A DNA stretch of 64,000 nt, from NCBI GenBank assembly GCA_033977485.1, contig CM066982.1, positions 11,337,218 to 11,401,217 on the forward strand, given 5' to 3'. Made by a program: the position numbers and the translations under genes. Origin of the DNA: Hydrangea macrophylla. Its lineage: Eukaryota; Streptophyta; Magnoliopsida; Cornales; Hydrangeaceae. Numbering within the stretch: the first letter of the stretch is position 1; every line of letters begins with the position of its first letter. Below the pieces are notes generated by a model. That model had not been told where the DNA came from and ran no database searches. It saw nothing but the letters and a program-made list of their open reading frames with translations. Below, piece after piece: positions 12,795 through 23,857 of this stretch.

Positions 12795-12870
12795 AGTGAA
12801 ATAGTTCTCCTTTCAGATATATTAATAGATAAAATGCCAAATGGCAGCATGAGAGGAAGGGAAATAGTTC
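12795..12870. repeat. flank repeat resembling the left flank of Gypsy A
   Basis: The segment at 12,833-12,861 (ATGCCAAATGGCAGCATGAG and neighbours) is a close copy of 1311-1338, just left of the element. A second short block, GGAAATAGTTCTCCTTT, is also doubled here (near 12,798 and 12,862). The pre-insertion site may have been a short tandem duplication of about 65 bp, or the ends were rearranged after insertion. Confidence 0.55.
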
Positions 12871-12942
12871 TCCTTTTAGTAAAGTAATAATAGATAGATC
12901 GATATGGAAAACTACAATTATCTATTATTACTTAATAATACA

Positions 12943-13346
12943 ATGGCTTGAATACAAAACATATCCTTGAAGCTTGGTCCCGATCTCATTTTAGTCCTTT
13001 AGTTCCAATTGCTTTAATTTGGTCCTTGAAGTTTATTAAATAGAAGCAATACGGTTCAATTGTCCCAGTATGTCAAAATATTTGACAGAATTCTGCCACT
13101 GCTATGCAAAATTACACTGATAAACGGTAGGGGATTGTTGGTGTTCTATTTTTACCCCCAAAAAACGTGATAGTGCATAGCATGAAAGTAAATTCGATCC
13201 CTCAACTTTTGAAAACATAAATATTTGACACTTGTACTACATTGCTTCGATTTAAAATTTGCAAGGACCAAATTGATGCAATTGAAACTGTAGAGACTAA
13301 AATAAGATAGGGACCAAACTTCAAGGGTATATTTTATAATTAAGCT
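12943..13346. mobile_element. MITE with ~85-bp imperfect terminal inverted repeats
   Basis: The left end (ATGGCTTGAATACAAAACAT) and the reverse complement of the right end match with scattered differences for about 85 bp, sharing CCTTGAAG-TTGGTCC, ATTTTAGTC and CAATTTGGTCCTTG. TAATACA lies outside both ends (12,936-12,942 and 13,347-13,353). Long inverted repeats and a duplication of at least 7 bp suggest a Mutator-like non-autonomous element. It has no coding capacity. Confidence 0.75.
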
Positions 13347-13544
13347 TAATACAGTGACAATTCAAATCCCAAATTTGATTCCTTTATAGATTAACATTTG
13401 ATAATACCACATGACACTACATGTGATCAACTGACAAAGCATTTAGAAATCAAATTTGAAATTCAAATTTGAAAACCATAGCATAACTCGCTATTATTGG
13501 AATACTACCTTTTTATTAGAAATTTAGTGTTAAATCATTTGTAA

Positions 13545-13803
13545 GGGAAAGTTATTGTTTAAAAGACATAATTGCAACTTTTTTGGTAAAAAGTCCCTCA
13601 GCCCTAAGTCTTTTGTTAGAGTAAAACCACTTTAAGTACAAAATTCCCGACGAGTTGTGAAACTTTACTAAACTTTCACAATTGAAAGCTTAGTGAAATT
13701 TCACAACACGTCGGGAAAGTTTTGTGAAATTTTACAATTGTTAGGATTTTTTGTCCAGTTTTGTATGTGAGGGACGTTTCACTAAAATATTTTCCTTGTT
13801 AGA
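13545..13803. mobile_element. foldback MITE
   Basis: The centre is a long imperfect hairpin: an arm from CCCGACGAGTTGTGAAACTT pairs with one ending TTTCACAACACGTCGGG around a loop near 13,680. Outer arms (GGTAAAAAGTCCCTCA on the left, TGAGGGACGTTTCACTAAAA on the right) continue the symmetry. I could not fix a target duplication, so the ends are approximate. Confidence 0.6.
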
Positions 13804-13875
13804 ACTAATGCTTAAAAGTACTCTAAAATGGACTAAATCCTAATTTTATACCCCTTCTTTTATTCTAGGTCTGGT

Positions 13876-13990
13876 TCTTTTATAGTGCTGAGGTCTATTC
13901 GAGTTGGCCGATACCAACTCACCCTGCGTCTTCGCGGTGCATGTTTGAACCCTCTCTGCCCTTGTAATTTAACAAGAAAAAAGAAAAAAT
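13876..13990 (+). mobile_element. SINE-like unit (possible)
   Basis: A segment of about 115 bp has an A-box-like TAGTGCTGAGG at about 13,882, a B-box-like GCATGTTTGAACCC near 13,940 and an A-rich tail near 13,970-13,990. CTGGTTC lies at both flanks (near 13,870 and 13,997). This is the layout of a tRNA-derived SINE. The boxes are diverged and the family is not recognised, so the call is tentative. Confidence 0.42.
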
Positions 13991-14243
13991 AGAGAACTGG
14001 TTCGTCTATATGCATGGTAATAACTGCTTGTATTGTTATTATATATATACAGCCAATTACATGATTATATCTGTAATATATATAGTAGACAAAAGAACTT
14101 TAATTACTTGAGTCTATTTATGCATTTGACTCTATTGACTAGATTAAACACAGGTAACTCACACATAGTTTTTTTTTGTGGGATGCATTATGTATGCATT
14201 AATGTAGAAAAATCAATTGATACATCCTAGCGACTTTTTTTTT

Positions 14244-14749
14244 TTATAGACAAGTGACATTCAAAGAAAACCAAGCATCACTAGGACTCAAATCCTGACA
14301 AACAAAAGGAACAAAAGCATCAGGAATTTCTTCAAGCCACACCCGAAGTCCTCTATAAGTAGAAGCCGCACATGCGAGATGATGAGCCACCTTATTCGCT
14401 TCGATCCCTTTTAACATGTCTACACACCCTAACTGATCATGCACATTTGGGCTATTTGCTTCGCATCCAAGAGAATATGGCCAAAAGGAGAACAATCATA
14501 ATCACTAGTATTGAAACCTGTGACAATAGTTGTGGAATCAGACTCCAACTCAATTCCGCTAAACCCCACATCCGCAGTCACATCAAGGGCTTTTTCCAGA
14601 GCCAGGGCCTTGATCGAATTCACATCCGTAACCCCCTCAACAAAGTTCACAAATGCAAGTAAAACATCTCCCTGCTCATCCCGTAGAACTGCACCAACCC
14701 CCACTCCTCTTAAGTCACTGAAAAAAACACTATCCACATTAAGCTTCAC
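14244..14749 (-). pseudogene. LINE RNase H domain (3' end of ORF2)
   Basis: The minus-strand frame from 14,749 reads MKLNVDSVFF, then GVGAVLRDEQGDVLLAF and IELESDS. This is the order of the RNase H-like domain (RVT_3 family) that ends plant LINE ORF2 proteins; the aspartates and glutamate at the usual catalytic places are visible. The tail EANKVAHHLACAA and GLRVWLEEIPDAF at 14,495-14,244 is in another frame, so at least one frameshift splits the domain. The stop lies just before the poly(A) tail, so the 3' UTR is very short. Confidence 0.8.
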
Positions 14750-14930
14750 AAGACCCCCCCCCCCTCTGGTAAAACCTACCTTGTCGATCCAATACGGGTT
14801 TCACACTCATTGCTATAAACCAAAACGAAATGAATCTCCTTAGTGGGATAATTAAAGTCAGTCCACTCAAGCCAGTAAGTCTCCACCTTCGACAGAATGT
14901 TAAGAATAACGGCTTTAACTCGCTCAAGAA

Positions 14931-15134
14931 TCACTGAGTTACGATCACTCCAAATAAACTAAGCGGCAAGCAAAAACCTGTCCGCTTTCCCACCCCACCG
15001 ATTGTAAGCATGTTGACCACCCAGTCATCAAACTGAACCCTCTTACCAAATGAGTTAAAGCCATCCAAAAAAAAAGCCAACCACACCTTTTTTACCTCCA
15101 AACATGTAACAAGCGCATAGGTGCCAGTCGCAAC
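14931..15134 (-). pseudogene. LINE ORF2 zinc-binding region, downstream half
   Basis: This is the part of the post-RT zinc-binding region (zf-RVT type) that lies beyond the hAT-like insertion. The frame joins in sense to the piece that ends at 30,405 on the other side of the nest: the reading SREVATGTYALVTC crosses the point where the 8-bp duplication CTCTCGGC/CTCTCGAC lies. Stops are present. Confidence 0.65.
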
Positions 15135-15384
15135 CTCTCGGCTAGGGGTGGGCACACTTCGGGCCAACCCGAAAAACCAACCCGAACCCGAAATTTTTAA
15201 AATTTTGGTTCGGATAATAACCGACCCGAAGTTTTTTCAGTTCGAAACCGAACTATATTAATAAGTCCAGTTCGGTTTTCGAAAGGAGAAATAATTTCGG
15301 TTCAAAACCGAATAACCGAACTTTTATTTAATATATAAAAACAGATTAGAGGAATTAGGGCTCAAAGGCCAAACTCTCATCTCT

Positions 15385-15702
15385 CATTTTATCCCTCTCT
15401 GCCTCTCACTCAGTCTCTCTCAACATGCTCCAGCGGCGACTCCAGACTGCTCTCTCCAGACCTCACCCTCATGAACTGCTCTCTCCAGACTCACTGTCAC
15501 CCTCACAGACTGCTCTCTCTCTCTCACCAGTCCAGCGGTGAGGATCAGTCCGGCGGCAAGGAGTCGCATTCTCTCTCTCTCTCTCTCTCCCATCTCTCTC
15601 TCTCCAATCTCCGGTGAGGTATCACCTCAGTCTCTGCCTCTCGTGGTCTCCGGCGTCGGCTAGGTATCAGACTCTCAGTCTCTCAATCTCAAACTCTCAG
15701 TT

Positions 15703-15734
<32 letters not shown>

Positions 15735-15735
15735 A
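15385..15735. repeat. CT-rich low-complexity tract
   Basis: Several (CT)n runs (near 15,563-15,590 and 15,701-15,730) lie between more GC-rich words such as CCAGCGGCGACTCC and CTCCGGCGTCGGC. The composition is that of a plant 5' leader, but no gene follows. Confidence 0.6.
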
Positions 15736-16136
15736 TACCACCGAATGGTTGTTTTTTTTTTTTAATAGATCTGTAGATTGGTTTGTTTTTTTTTTTTTTA
15801 ATAGATCTGTAGATATGCTAGTCAATACTGAGTAGATCTGTAGATGTAGTTGTTTGGATGTAGACTAATTGGTGATATACATTAATTCTTTGCGAAATGC
15901 TATGTCACGACCCATCCCACTACGCGTGGAAATAGGACACGTGGCACGCCACCAAGGCTCATCCAAACATCATCTAACGATACGCAGCGGAAAGAACTTT
16001 AAAACAACCCTGGGTATTTTAAAACTTAGGGAACATTACCCTCTGAGTTTGTAAAATCCATTGAAATCGGAGTTATAAAAAGTTTTGACCAAAGGAAAGC
16101 ACTTCAAAAGAAAACAGTTTTGAAAACAGAGGTTCA

Positions 16137-16385
16137 GTCGACTGCCCAGTTGACTGTACTAGGGTCCATTCGACTGTGCCTGACAGAAACTAAAACCCTA
16201 AATCCACAACAGAGATCCAGTCGACTGCCCAGTCGACTGCTTTTCTATTCTAAGAAGCAGTAGCCAAAATTAACAGTGTTCAGTCGACTGTCCAAGGGGT
16301 CAGTCGACTGCTTCTCTTATAATATACTTCCAGTGTCTAAATTCCACGAGGTCCAGTCGACTGACCCTGGGTCCAGTCGACTGCT
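16137..16385. repeat. array of CAGTCGACTG palindromes in solo LTR
   Basis: Seven exact copies of the self-complementary decamer CAGTCGACTG and two near copies (CAGTTGACTG, CATTCGACTG) lie within 250 bp. Most occur as pairs about 15-25 bp apart, separated by short unlike words such as CC or TCCAAGGGGT; pairs are 50-90 bp apart. The motif core is also found in the LTR at 3344. No known function. Confidence 0.82.
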
Positions 16386-17854
16386 CCCCTGCTGGGCAGC
16401 CTGTGTTGAAAATTAACAAGTCCTGCTACTCAATACCAACAACAAACACAACCACAACTGATTTTAACGTATTAAAACATAACTACAGACGTTCAATTAC
16501 AAGATCACAATACTATAGAACTAATCTATGGTTCTATTACAACATATTACCAATCCTTACACAAGTTTCAGGATTTAAAATAAAACAACCAAAACATATA
16601 CAAGTGTGAAATCCCCGGCGTTCCTCGGCCTCACTCCTCACGATTCTTCTTGTCTTTCTTCTTACCTGCAATGGAGTACATCTCCACTGCTCAGCTATAT
16701 GCTGAGCGTACAATTCTAAATGTATGCTTATATGACAGTTTATGGTTTAAGCATCTAAAACACATAGAAATAGTCTCTGGGGTGAATGGTACGCATTCAT
16801 CCGGTCGATGCCGTAGGAGGCCCACCTCTCCCACGCATCTCGTACACTGGTTGAGCCTTCCTCCATACCAGGTACCGTGTACTGGTTGGGCCCACCTCCA
16901 ATCCAGACACAACCACAATTCCAATTCCAACAAGATCACAATCCTCAAGGTTCGAGGAGCTTACTCCGAATGAATTTGCACCAAACTCCCCTTTGACCCA
17001 AGTAGACACATAAAATGCTCACATAAACAGTTATACGTGCTTTTATCATAATTTCACGTGCATAATTAACGGGCCTAACTAACACATGAATTTCGCCCGG
17101 ATCCAAGAATATCAAAAGTGATGTCCAAAACATGAAAATCCATATATTTCATAAATCTAGAATTCATACCTCGTGCGAATCTCTTCAAACTTTGAAGGAT
17201 CGTCTAGGGGGCTAAATAATCGTCGGATTTCGAATTTGGTACGATTCCTACAAGTTTATACCTGTTTTTCCCAAAAGTCCAAAATTAAGATTTTACAAAA
17301 CTTTGCCAAACATTACCTAAGTAGTACCAAAACGTAGGTCTTACCTCCACGAGTTCGAATATGAAATCTGGAGAAAATCTGACGGACGAACGGTCGCCGT
17401 TTGTCGTCGCAAAGCCCGTGGCAACAAAATCTCCCTTCTCTCTCCTCTCTCTAGATATTTAGGAGTTGTGGATGAGATTTCAATCTCATCCTCATCTATA
17501 TATAGAAAAACTCTTTGGAAATTACGTTTACCTCCCCACAAGTTTCTCAAACTTCTAATTAGCTCTCGAAACTTCGCACACGTTCATTTTATAACTTTAC
17601 AAGTGAAAACTATAAATTTCAAAAGTTTTCGACTAGGTTTCGTTTGGGTCCAAAATAACGTCCGAAAACTATATTCTGTGGAATCTCTACACAACCTACC
17701 TTTTTAATTAACGTATCACTCACGTTCTCACCACAGTTCTCAAAATGATACTATCATATCCAAATTTACCAGAATTATACTACACAGGTATAATTACTAT
17801 TCACAGGAATACCAGATAAAGTCAAATAACATTTAAATCATATAAATGCCATTT

Positions 17855-18010
17855 CACTACACCAAAAAGGGCAAATTGGCACCCTTTCGCGAATTTATTC
17901 TGGCACTGTTTGAAACAGTGCCAAAATTTGGCACGTTTATGAGCCAATCTGACACTGTTTAAAACAGTGCCAAATCCGAAACTGTTTCAAACAGTGCCAG
18001 TCTAAAAATT
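17855..18010. repeat. left terminal and subterminal repeats of CACTA 1
   Basis: After the 14-bp terminus come alternating GGCACTGTTT and AAACAGTGCC units that can pair as hairpins. In En/Spm elements such subterminal motifs are bound by the TNPA-type protein; here this role is inferred from position only. Confidence 0.8.
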
Positions 18011-18099
18011 TTAAGGTTCCAAACGAATCCTAAAATATTTCCCCCCAAATGTGCGTTGACTGAAATACTTTTACCCAAAAAAAAAAAGAAAAAAAAAGA

Positions 18100-18320
18100 A
18101 AAGAAAAGAAATCCTTTACCCAAATCGTTTCCCTCCCTCTCACTGTCTCTCTTTCTCTCTTCTCTCTCAAACCCTAAAAGAGGGAGAAAAAACCCCAAAC
18201 CCCCAAAATCGTATCCCTCCCTCTGATCACTCTCTCTCTTTCTCTCTTCACTCTCAAACCTAATAGAGGGAGAAAAAACCCCAAACCCCCAAATCATTTC
18301 CCTCCCTCTCACCACCACGC
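18100..18320. repeat. ~92-bp direct repeat, two copies, in CACTA 1 leader
   Basis: Two copies of a unit made of CCCTCCCTCT, CTCTTTCTCTCTTC, CTCTCAAACC, AGAGGGAGAAAAAACCCCAA follow each other, with a partial third start. They lie just inside the left end, upstream of a GC-rich segment near 18,345. The position suggests the promoter or 5' leader of the transposon transcript. Confidence 0.65.
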
Positions 18321-18429
18321 CGCAGAATAACTCACCCCACCACCGCCGATGGGGTCTGCGCTGCTGCCGCCGCCTGCATCTCGACGGCCTGTCTCTCTCT
18401 CTCTCTCTCTCAAACTCTAAGGTGATCTA

Positions 18430-20586
18430 TTCTCTTCTCTTGTCCTATAATAAGTGGATTCAGATGATTCACTTTTCAGTTCTTCTGATTGTTTGGTTTT
18501 TTTAATTGTTGGTTGAATTTTGAGATTTCAATATTTGTTGGTCAATTTGTTGATCAGAAATTGGAATATCACTTTAGACATATCTCTTATCAGTTGATTT
18601 CTATTTGCTTACTATTCCTATAGTTTTAGGAGACATAGCATAAAACGTAGTTCTACTTTTTTTTTTTTTTTTTTCAATTTTGTATATGGATCTTTCTTCT
18701 TACTGTTTTAACTGTTTCTGTTCATGGTAATTGTAACATCTCTATCTGGGGCTTTATTGTCCTATAATCATTGGAATAAGATGATTTTGTTGTGTTCTAA
18801 TTATTTGATTTCCATATTTGGTGAAATTTAAGATAATTAAGATTAAGATTTGCATATTTGATCAACTTCTTGTCAACCTAGCTAAACTGGGACATTGCGT
18901 TTACTATTTCACCTAAACATGTCATGGATTTAATGCTTGCTATATAGAAAAGTCTTACAAAAAGAAAAAGAAATATAAAGAAATCTTTAATTTCTCTTAT
19001 TCGGTTGTTAATGTTTGACTGCTTGGGATGGCTATTGATTAACATCATCATCACTGATTCATTGTCCATATACTTGTTTGAAGTCTGGTGACCCCAATGA
19101 ACTTTCCATAGATTTTGAATTTTTTAATTTTCTTTTATTAATTTACAACGGGAGTCTAGGAGGACGTTGTATATTTGTCAATTTTCCGAAATCAATGCCT
19201 GTGATGGGTACTTATAGAATATATTAAAAAAATAGTTACTTTGATATAATTTTATAGACTCTGTAACTACATTTTCTTTGTCTTTAACTTTTTCTTTTGA
19301 ACTAAGATATAATTAACAAGCATAGACAGGCTAGATATATAAGTAATCTTAACCCACAACATTCTTAATTTCACCCCAAAGATTGTGTTAGACATTAATT
19401 CCCATTTTATCAAAAAAATTTAAGAAAACACATTGTGGGCACATGAGAAGAATCCAAGCCTGTGTGCCCCAAATATTACTCATCTCCAAATGTCTAAAGC
19501 TGATTCTTACCTCTGAATCTTGAATTTGATTTCCGTTATACATTTCTCCCACTACAATCAGTTCTTTACTTATTTTGATCAATATGTTACTATTTTACTT
19601 TTTCTGTCTTTCTTTCTTCTCTCAAGTTTGGTAATTACTTAGTTTTCTTTCCTTTTTCACTACAGTACTAATGAAGTACTAATTGACTAATGAGCATTGA
19701 AATTTTTTTACTCAGCCCTCTAGTAATCACAACATGATTTAGTTATTAATCTTTTACTAGAAAAGTGTTGATTCCTGGGTGGACATATATATATATAGAG
19801 TAATGCAGCATCCACACCAAATTTCACACTCAATAATTCTGGCCTTTAATTCCAGTGGATTCGACGTGAGTTCTACATGGGACCCACAAAATCAAAGGTC
19901 AGAATGTGTTGAATGTGGAATTTAATGTCGATGTAGTTTTTTTGATAAAAGATTCTCTAAAGAGAAGGCCTCTCTTCAACAAAGAGAAGGCACCCTCTTT
20001 AGATTCTGACTAATTTTTAATATATATATATATATATATAGCTGATATTTCTATTAATTACGAATTCATTTTTTTTTTCCTTTTTTTAAAGCTACGTTTT
20101 ATTTTTTGCTTTCCGAAACAGCCCTCTAGGAATTGAAATGCGTTGGTTGTTTGTTACTAATATTTTTATGCAGTGTTCTTGTCCAGGATTTTAGATTTAT
20201 AAATACTAACATATATGATATGTATAAACATCAAAACACATGTACAATGCTTAAAATAAACAAAATAAGAACATCTAACACAAGTTTTATGCAAGATTGA
20301 TGCTCAAAATGTTGGAAGTTTCCATGTGAGTTTAAAACTTCAAAGTTCAAGACTATGAATCGTGAATTGTATCAGGTTGTATAAAAGTTAAACGATTTGA
20401 GATTCAGGCAATTTCTAACAACTTATAGTTACTTATTTTCTTGATACATGTATTCACTTGAATTTTTGACTAATGTGAATATGACTCGATCTATAAGAAA
20501 GTAGATGTTCAGTTATGGCCCTTATGGCCATGAGTAATATGGGTAAATGAAACTAGTGTAATAGCAGGTAATTATATTTTGAATAC
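18430..20586. other. non-coding left arm of CACTA 1
   Basis: AT-rich DNA without a credible coding frame, apart from the MITE-like unit at 19,797-19,943 and (TA)n runs near 19,790 and 20,020. GGTGATCTATTC near 18,420 could be the donor of a long leader intron that ends before TNP2, but nothing in the sequence proves this. Confidence 0.5.
19797..19943. mobile_element. MITE-like unit with ~49-bp inverted repeats
   Basis: The left arm (TAATGCAGCATCCACACC onward) and the reverse complement of the right arm (AAACTACATCGACATTAAATT) share ACA, AAATT-CACA-TCAA and ATTCTGRCCTTTRAT blocks. About 50 bp separate the arms. It lies beside a (TA)n run, so a target duplication cannot be read. Confidence 0.55.
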
Positions 20587-22356
20587 TGTTTGTTGTAAAT
20601 GTTGTTCGGGCGTGCCAGAGCCTTATGAGGTAGACCCAAACTAATTAATACAAAATTTCCTAAAGCACTTGTGTGAGTGATACACAAGGTTTGAAAATCT
20701 GACATCTAACAGGCGATTGTGAAAGGTGAGTAGGAAAGTACCCTCACCTAAGGTCCCTAGACAGTGTTGAAGCACACAAGTCTAGCAAGTGATTAAGAAA
20801 AGAAATTAAATAAAAAGCAGGATTTTATTTAATTAAAATAAAAGAAGGAATTACAATGCGTGTAATTGAAATCTAAGAAAGCCTAAGAAAAATAAAATGA
20901 ATGCTAGGAGCGCTAAGAATGCATGGTTGAATGCTTTTTCGAAGAGACGCGGAGTGCCTTGAAAGCTTGGCCTGCCTGTTGATTTATAGCGGCCATGGAC
21001 TGATTGAGATAAGGAAACCCAATCTTTAACAAAATAATCCGATAATAAATTCCATATCCTCGATATTATTGGAAAATATTATCAAAACATATTTTAGCTC
21101 ACAGCCCAACTGATATGAATTGGAATTGGCGTTTGATTGAAGCATGGCTAATTAATGTGATGGTCAAATTATTCATTGAGTGATAATTGACTCATTGCCA
21201 TGTACATGGCCCCACCAAATAAGAATCCTCCATTGGTTCCAATTCAGTCCATGATTAATCCGAACTGTTTGGCTTTTGATTTGGCTGACTTCCCCTCCAA
21301 GTAAAAGATAATTCCCATAAATGTGATAATATCTTGCCAAATAAAAGATAATATCCTTCTATAAGAGATAATATTAAAAATATTATCTTTTCCCAATCTG
21401 ATAATATTTTCCCATTGAGAGTTTGTAGGGTGATACACTTCTTAAAAGTGATCCAACTATATCACATATCTTCTCATCGGGCTGACTGAATATACTAGCA
21501 GAATTAAGCATGTGACCGACACTATGTGCATTTGGCTGAATGAGGTGGTCACTTGAGGGGCCCACCTTACTACTTTCGCATGTTACCAAATAAAGCTAAA
21601 TAGCTTAAGCCCGATTGATATATATATATATATATATATATGAGTCCGATGGTATTTGGTAACAAAGTATCCATGAAGCCAAAAGTGCACAAGGCTTGAA
21701 TTGGTTACTTAAACCATCACAAGGTGGGGTCCAGAGTGGACTGTATTGAATGTTATCAAATGGGTGCCCATTCACGCCACTCTTTGATGTGGCCAATTTG
21801 TATGTGACCCACCAGTGATGGTTTCTGATTTGGTGACATAATGAAAGTGGCCCACCAACTTACATGTTATGATGATACGTGGCCTACCACTTTGACTTCC
21901 AAACCAAGAATGTATTGTTGCAAAAATGGTGGCCAGCCCGGTCACTGATGGCAGTCCGATGATATCACTTGCACAGCCCGATGGAACGGAACACACTGGA
22001 AGCCCAATAAGTTGAATTGCCAAACAAAGCCTACACTGATTGGCATTGACTGATGGCATTTGTCAAACACGTGACTTAATGATGGTCTGGGCCCACCATA
22101 ATGGCTTGTTGAATGTGAAGTATGCTGAATCATTTGGTGTGTAATGAACCACAAGATCGGTCTCACGATTCAGCCCGATTACAACATGTGTGTCAGCCCG
22201 ACTATTGCAAGATAGTCCAACAGTCATCCGGTCCCACCAACTTTGAACCATTATTTGCCCTCTAATTTTTGCAATCGGTCTCATGAGTCCGATTAAAAAT
22301 TCCAATCGGCCTCTACCAATTTTGACTTAAAAAATGTATTTTTTTAGGTGCAAACA
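20587..22356. mobile_element. solo LTR inside CACTA 1
   Basis: The 1770-bp insert starts TGTTTG and ends CAAACA, perfect 6-bp inverted ends of TG..CA type, and AATAC lies on both sides (20,582-20,586 and 22,357-22,361). It contains a (TA)n run at 21,619-21,640, repeated words such as CAGCCCGAT and GTGGCCCACCA, and no coding frame. Family and orientation are not recognised. It is the innermost level of the nest. Confidence 0.75.
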
Positions 22357-22574
22357 AATACAAAACCTTTTAAAGTACTTTGCCTTTTCAGTCTTAATTT
22401 GCATTATTACCCTTGTACCCAAAAAAAAAAAAAAAACTAGTTCATTGATTAGAAAACCAAAGTCTCAAATGAGCTTATAATATTCTACTTCTAATTGTAA
22501 GAATGTTGCTTGTCATTGGGGTTCCACGTTAAGTAGCTTATTACATATGGGGAAAACATAAACAAAATTTCAAT

Positions 22575-23000
22575 GTGTGTGTTGAAAATTATGTACTGAA
22601 ATTGTGTGCTGAAATTATGTACAATCTCACATAGTTTAGGAAGATTCGTGCTGAAATTTATGTGCTGAAACTGGAAAATTATGTACTGAAATTGTGCTGA
22701 AAAACTGATTAGTACGTGCTGAAAGTGCTGAAATTGTGTGCTGAAACTGATTAGTATGTGCTGAAAGTGCTAAAATTGTGTGCTAAATCAGATTAGTATG
22801 TGCTGAAACTGGAAAATGATGTGCTGAAACTGAAAAATTATGTGCTGAAATTGTGCTGAAACTGATTAATAAGTGCTGAAAGTGCTGAAATTGTGTGCTA
22901 AATCAGATTAGTATGTGCTGAAACTGAAAAATTATGTGCTGAAATTGTGCTGAAACTGATTAGTATGTGTTGAAAGTGCTGAAATTGTGTGCTGAAACCC
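22575..23000 (+). repeat. GTGCTGAAA-type motif array upstream of TNP2
   Basis: About twenty GCTGAAA words, most as GTGCTGAAA followed by TTG, CTG or GTG, fill 430 bp in one orientation. A larger period of about 130 bp is visible, made of GTGCTGAAAGTGCTGAAATT, TGTGCTAAATCAGATTAG and TGTGCTGAAACTG blocks. The array lies about 0.9 kb before the TNP2 start. It is not part of the subterminal GGCACTG repeats. Either a minisatellite by chance or a protein-binding region of the element. Confidence 0.85.
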
Positions 23001-23274
23001 GTTCTTTATACATATTAACTCTCTCTCTTTCTCTTGGTTAAGGGGTAGCCTGTTCTTTCTATACTTACATATGATTTTCCAACAGGATTTGTGGATTTGA
23101 TCCCCTCCATCCCGTCTGTTTTGCTTGCTACTATTTGCAAGGAATTGCTTGGCATTTCACACTCAAAGGTTTGGCTTTTCCCTAGCTATTTTTTGTATGC
23201 TTTCATTGCTTTTACAAAATAGAGCCTTAGGATAGTAAGGCTATGTATCACACATGCTATGAATTTCTGAACAC

Positions 23275-23300
23275 GCGGCAAGTCCCCCGTGACTTGCCGC
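23275..23300. other. perfect hairpin upstream of TNP2
   Basis: GCGGCAAGTC (23,275-23,284) and GACTTGCCGC (23,291-23,300) form a 10-bp perfect GC-rich stem with a 6-base loop in otherwise AT-rich leader DNA. Confidence 0.7.
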
Positions 23301-23857
23301 AATGTGTGTGCCCTAATTGGGACGATGAGTGGGAAGGGGGCAGTCCCTTCTCACAATTGCTGGGTGTTCCCCCCGAGGACCCCATTTGATTTACAATGTT
23401 GATTGCATATTGATTGTATCCCTTGTCGGGATTCTCTTTGTTTGCAGGTGCCCTTTCCCTCTCCCCTTGTCCCTTTACTTTTTCTGGGTTATTAGAACAT
23501 TTTAAAGGAGACATTTTCAATTTTTTTTTCCTTTCCACCTACTCCGACATCATAACTATGACCAAAAGAACCATTAAAACTGAGTCTAGTTCACAACTTC
23601 CACAGAAACTCTCAAAAGGAAACGAAAAACAAACAGAACCAACTTTGAATAAGTACCAACAAGTCTCATGTAAATATCGTCTTTTATCGTCTAGCCCATC
23701 TTTTATCATGTCAAGTTTCGAGTAGAATAAAGTGACTTGAATAAATACCAACAAGTCTCATGTAAACGTCGTCGATATAAATGCTTTAGTACTTTATGAT
23801 TCATTTTTACTTTAGTAGAGTTTTTTATTGAACCATGTTTCTTGAACTTTATTTAGT

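Noticed and set aside
16650..17009. Overlapping short frames on both strands in the solo LTR
   Set aside because: They lie in LTR sequence shared with non-coding parts of related LTRs and match no protein family.
18338..18430. Possible first coding exon (ATGGGGTCTGCGCTGCTGCC) in CACTA 1
   Set aside because: It is short, runs into CT repeats and shows no similarity to TNP1 or TNP2; it is more likely leader DNA.
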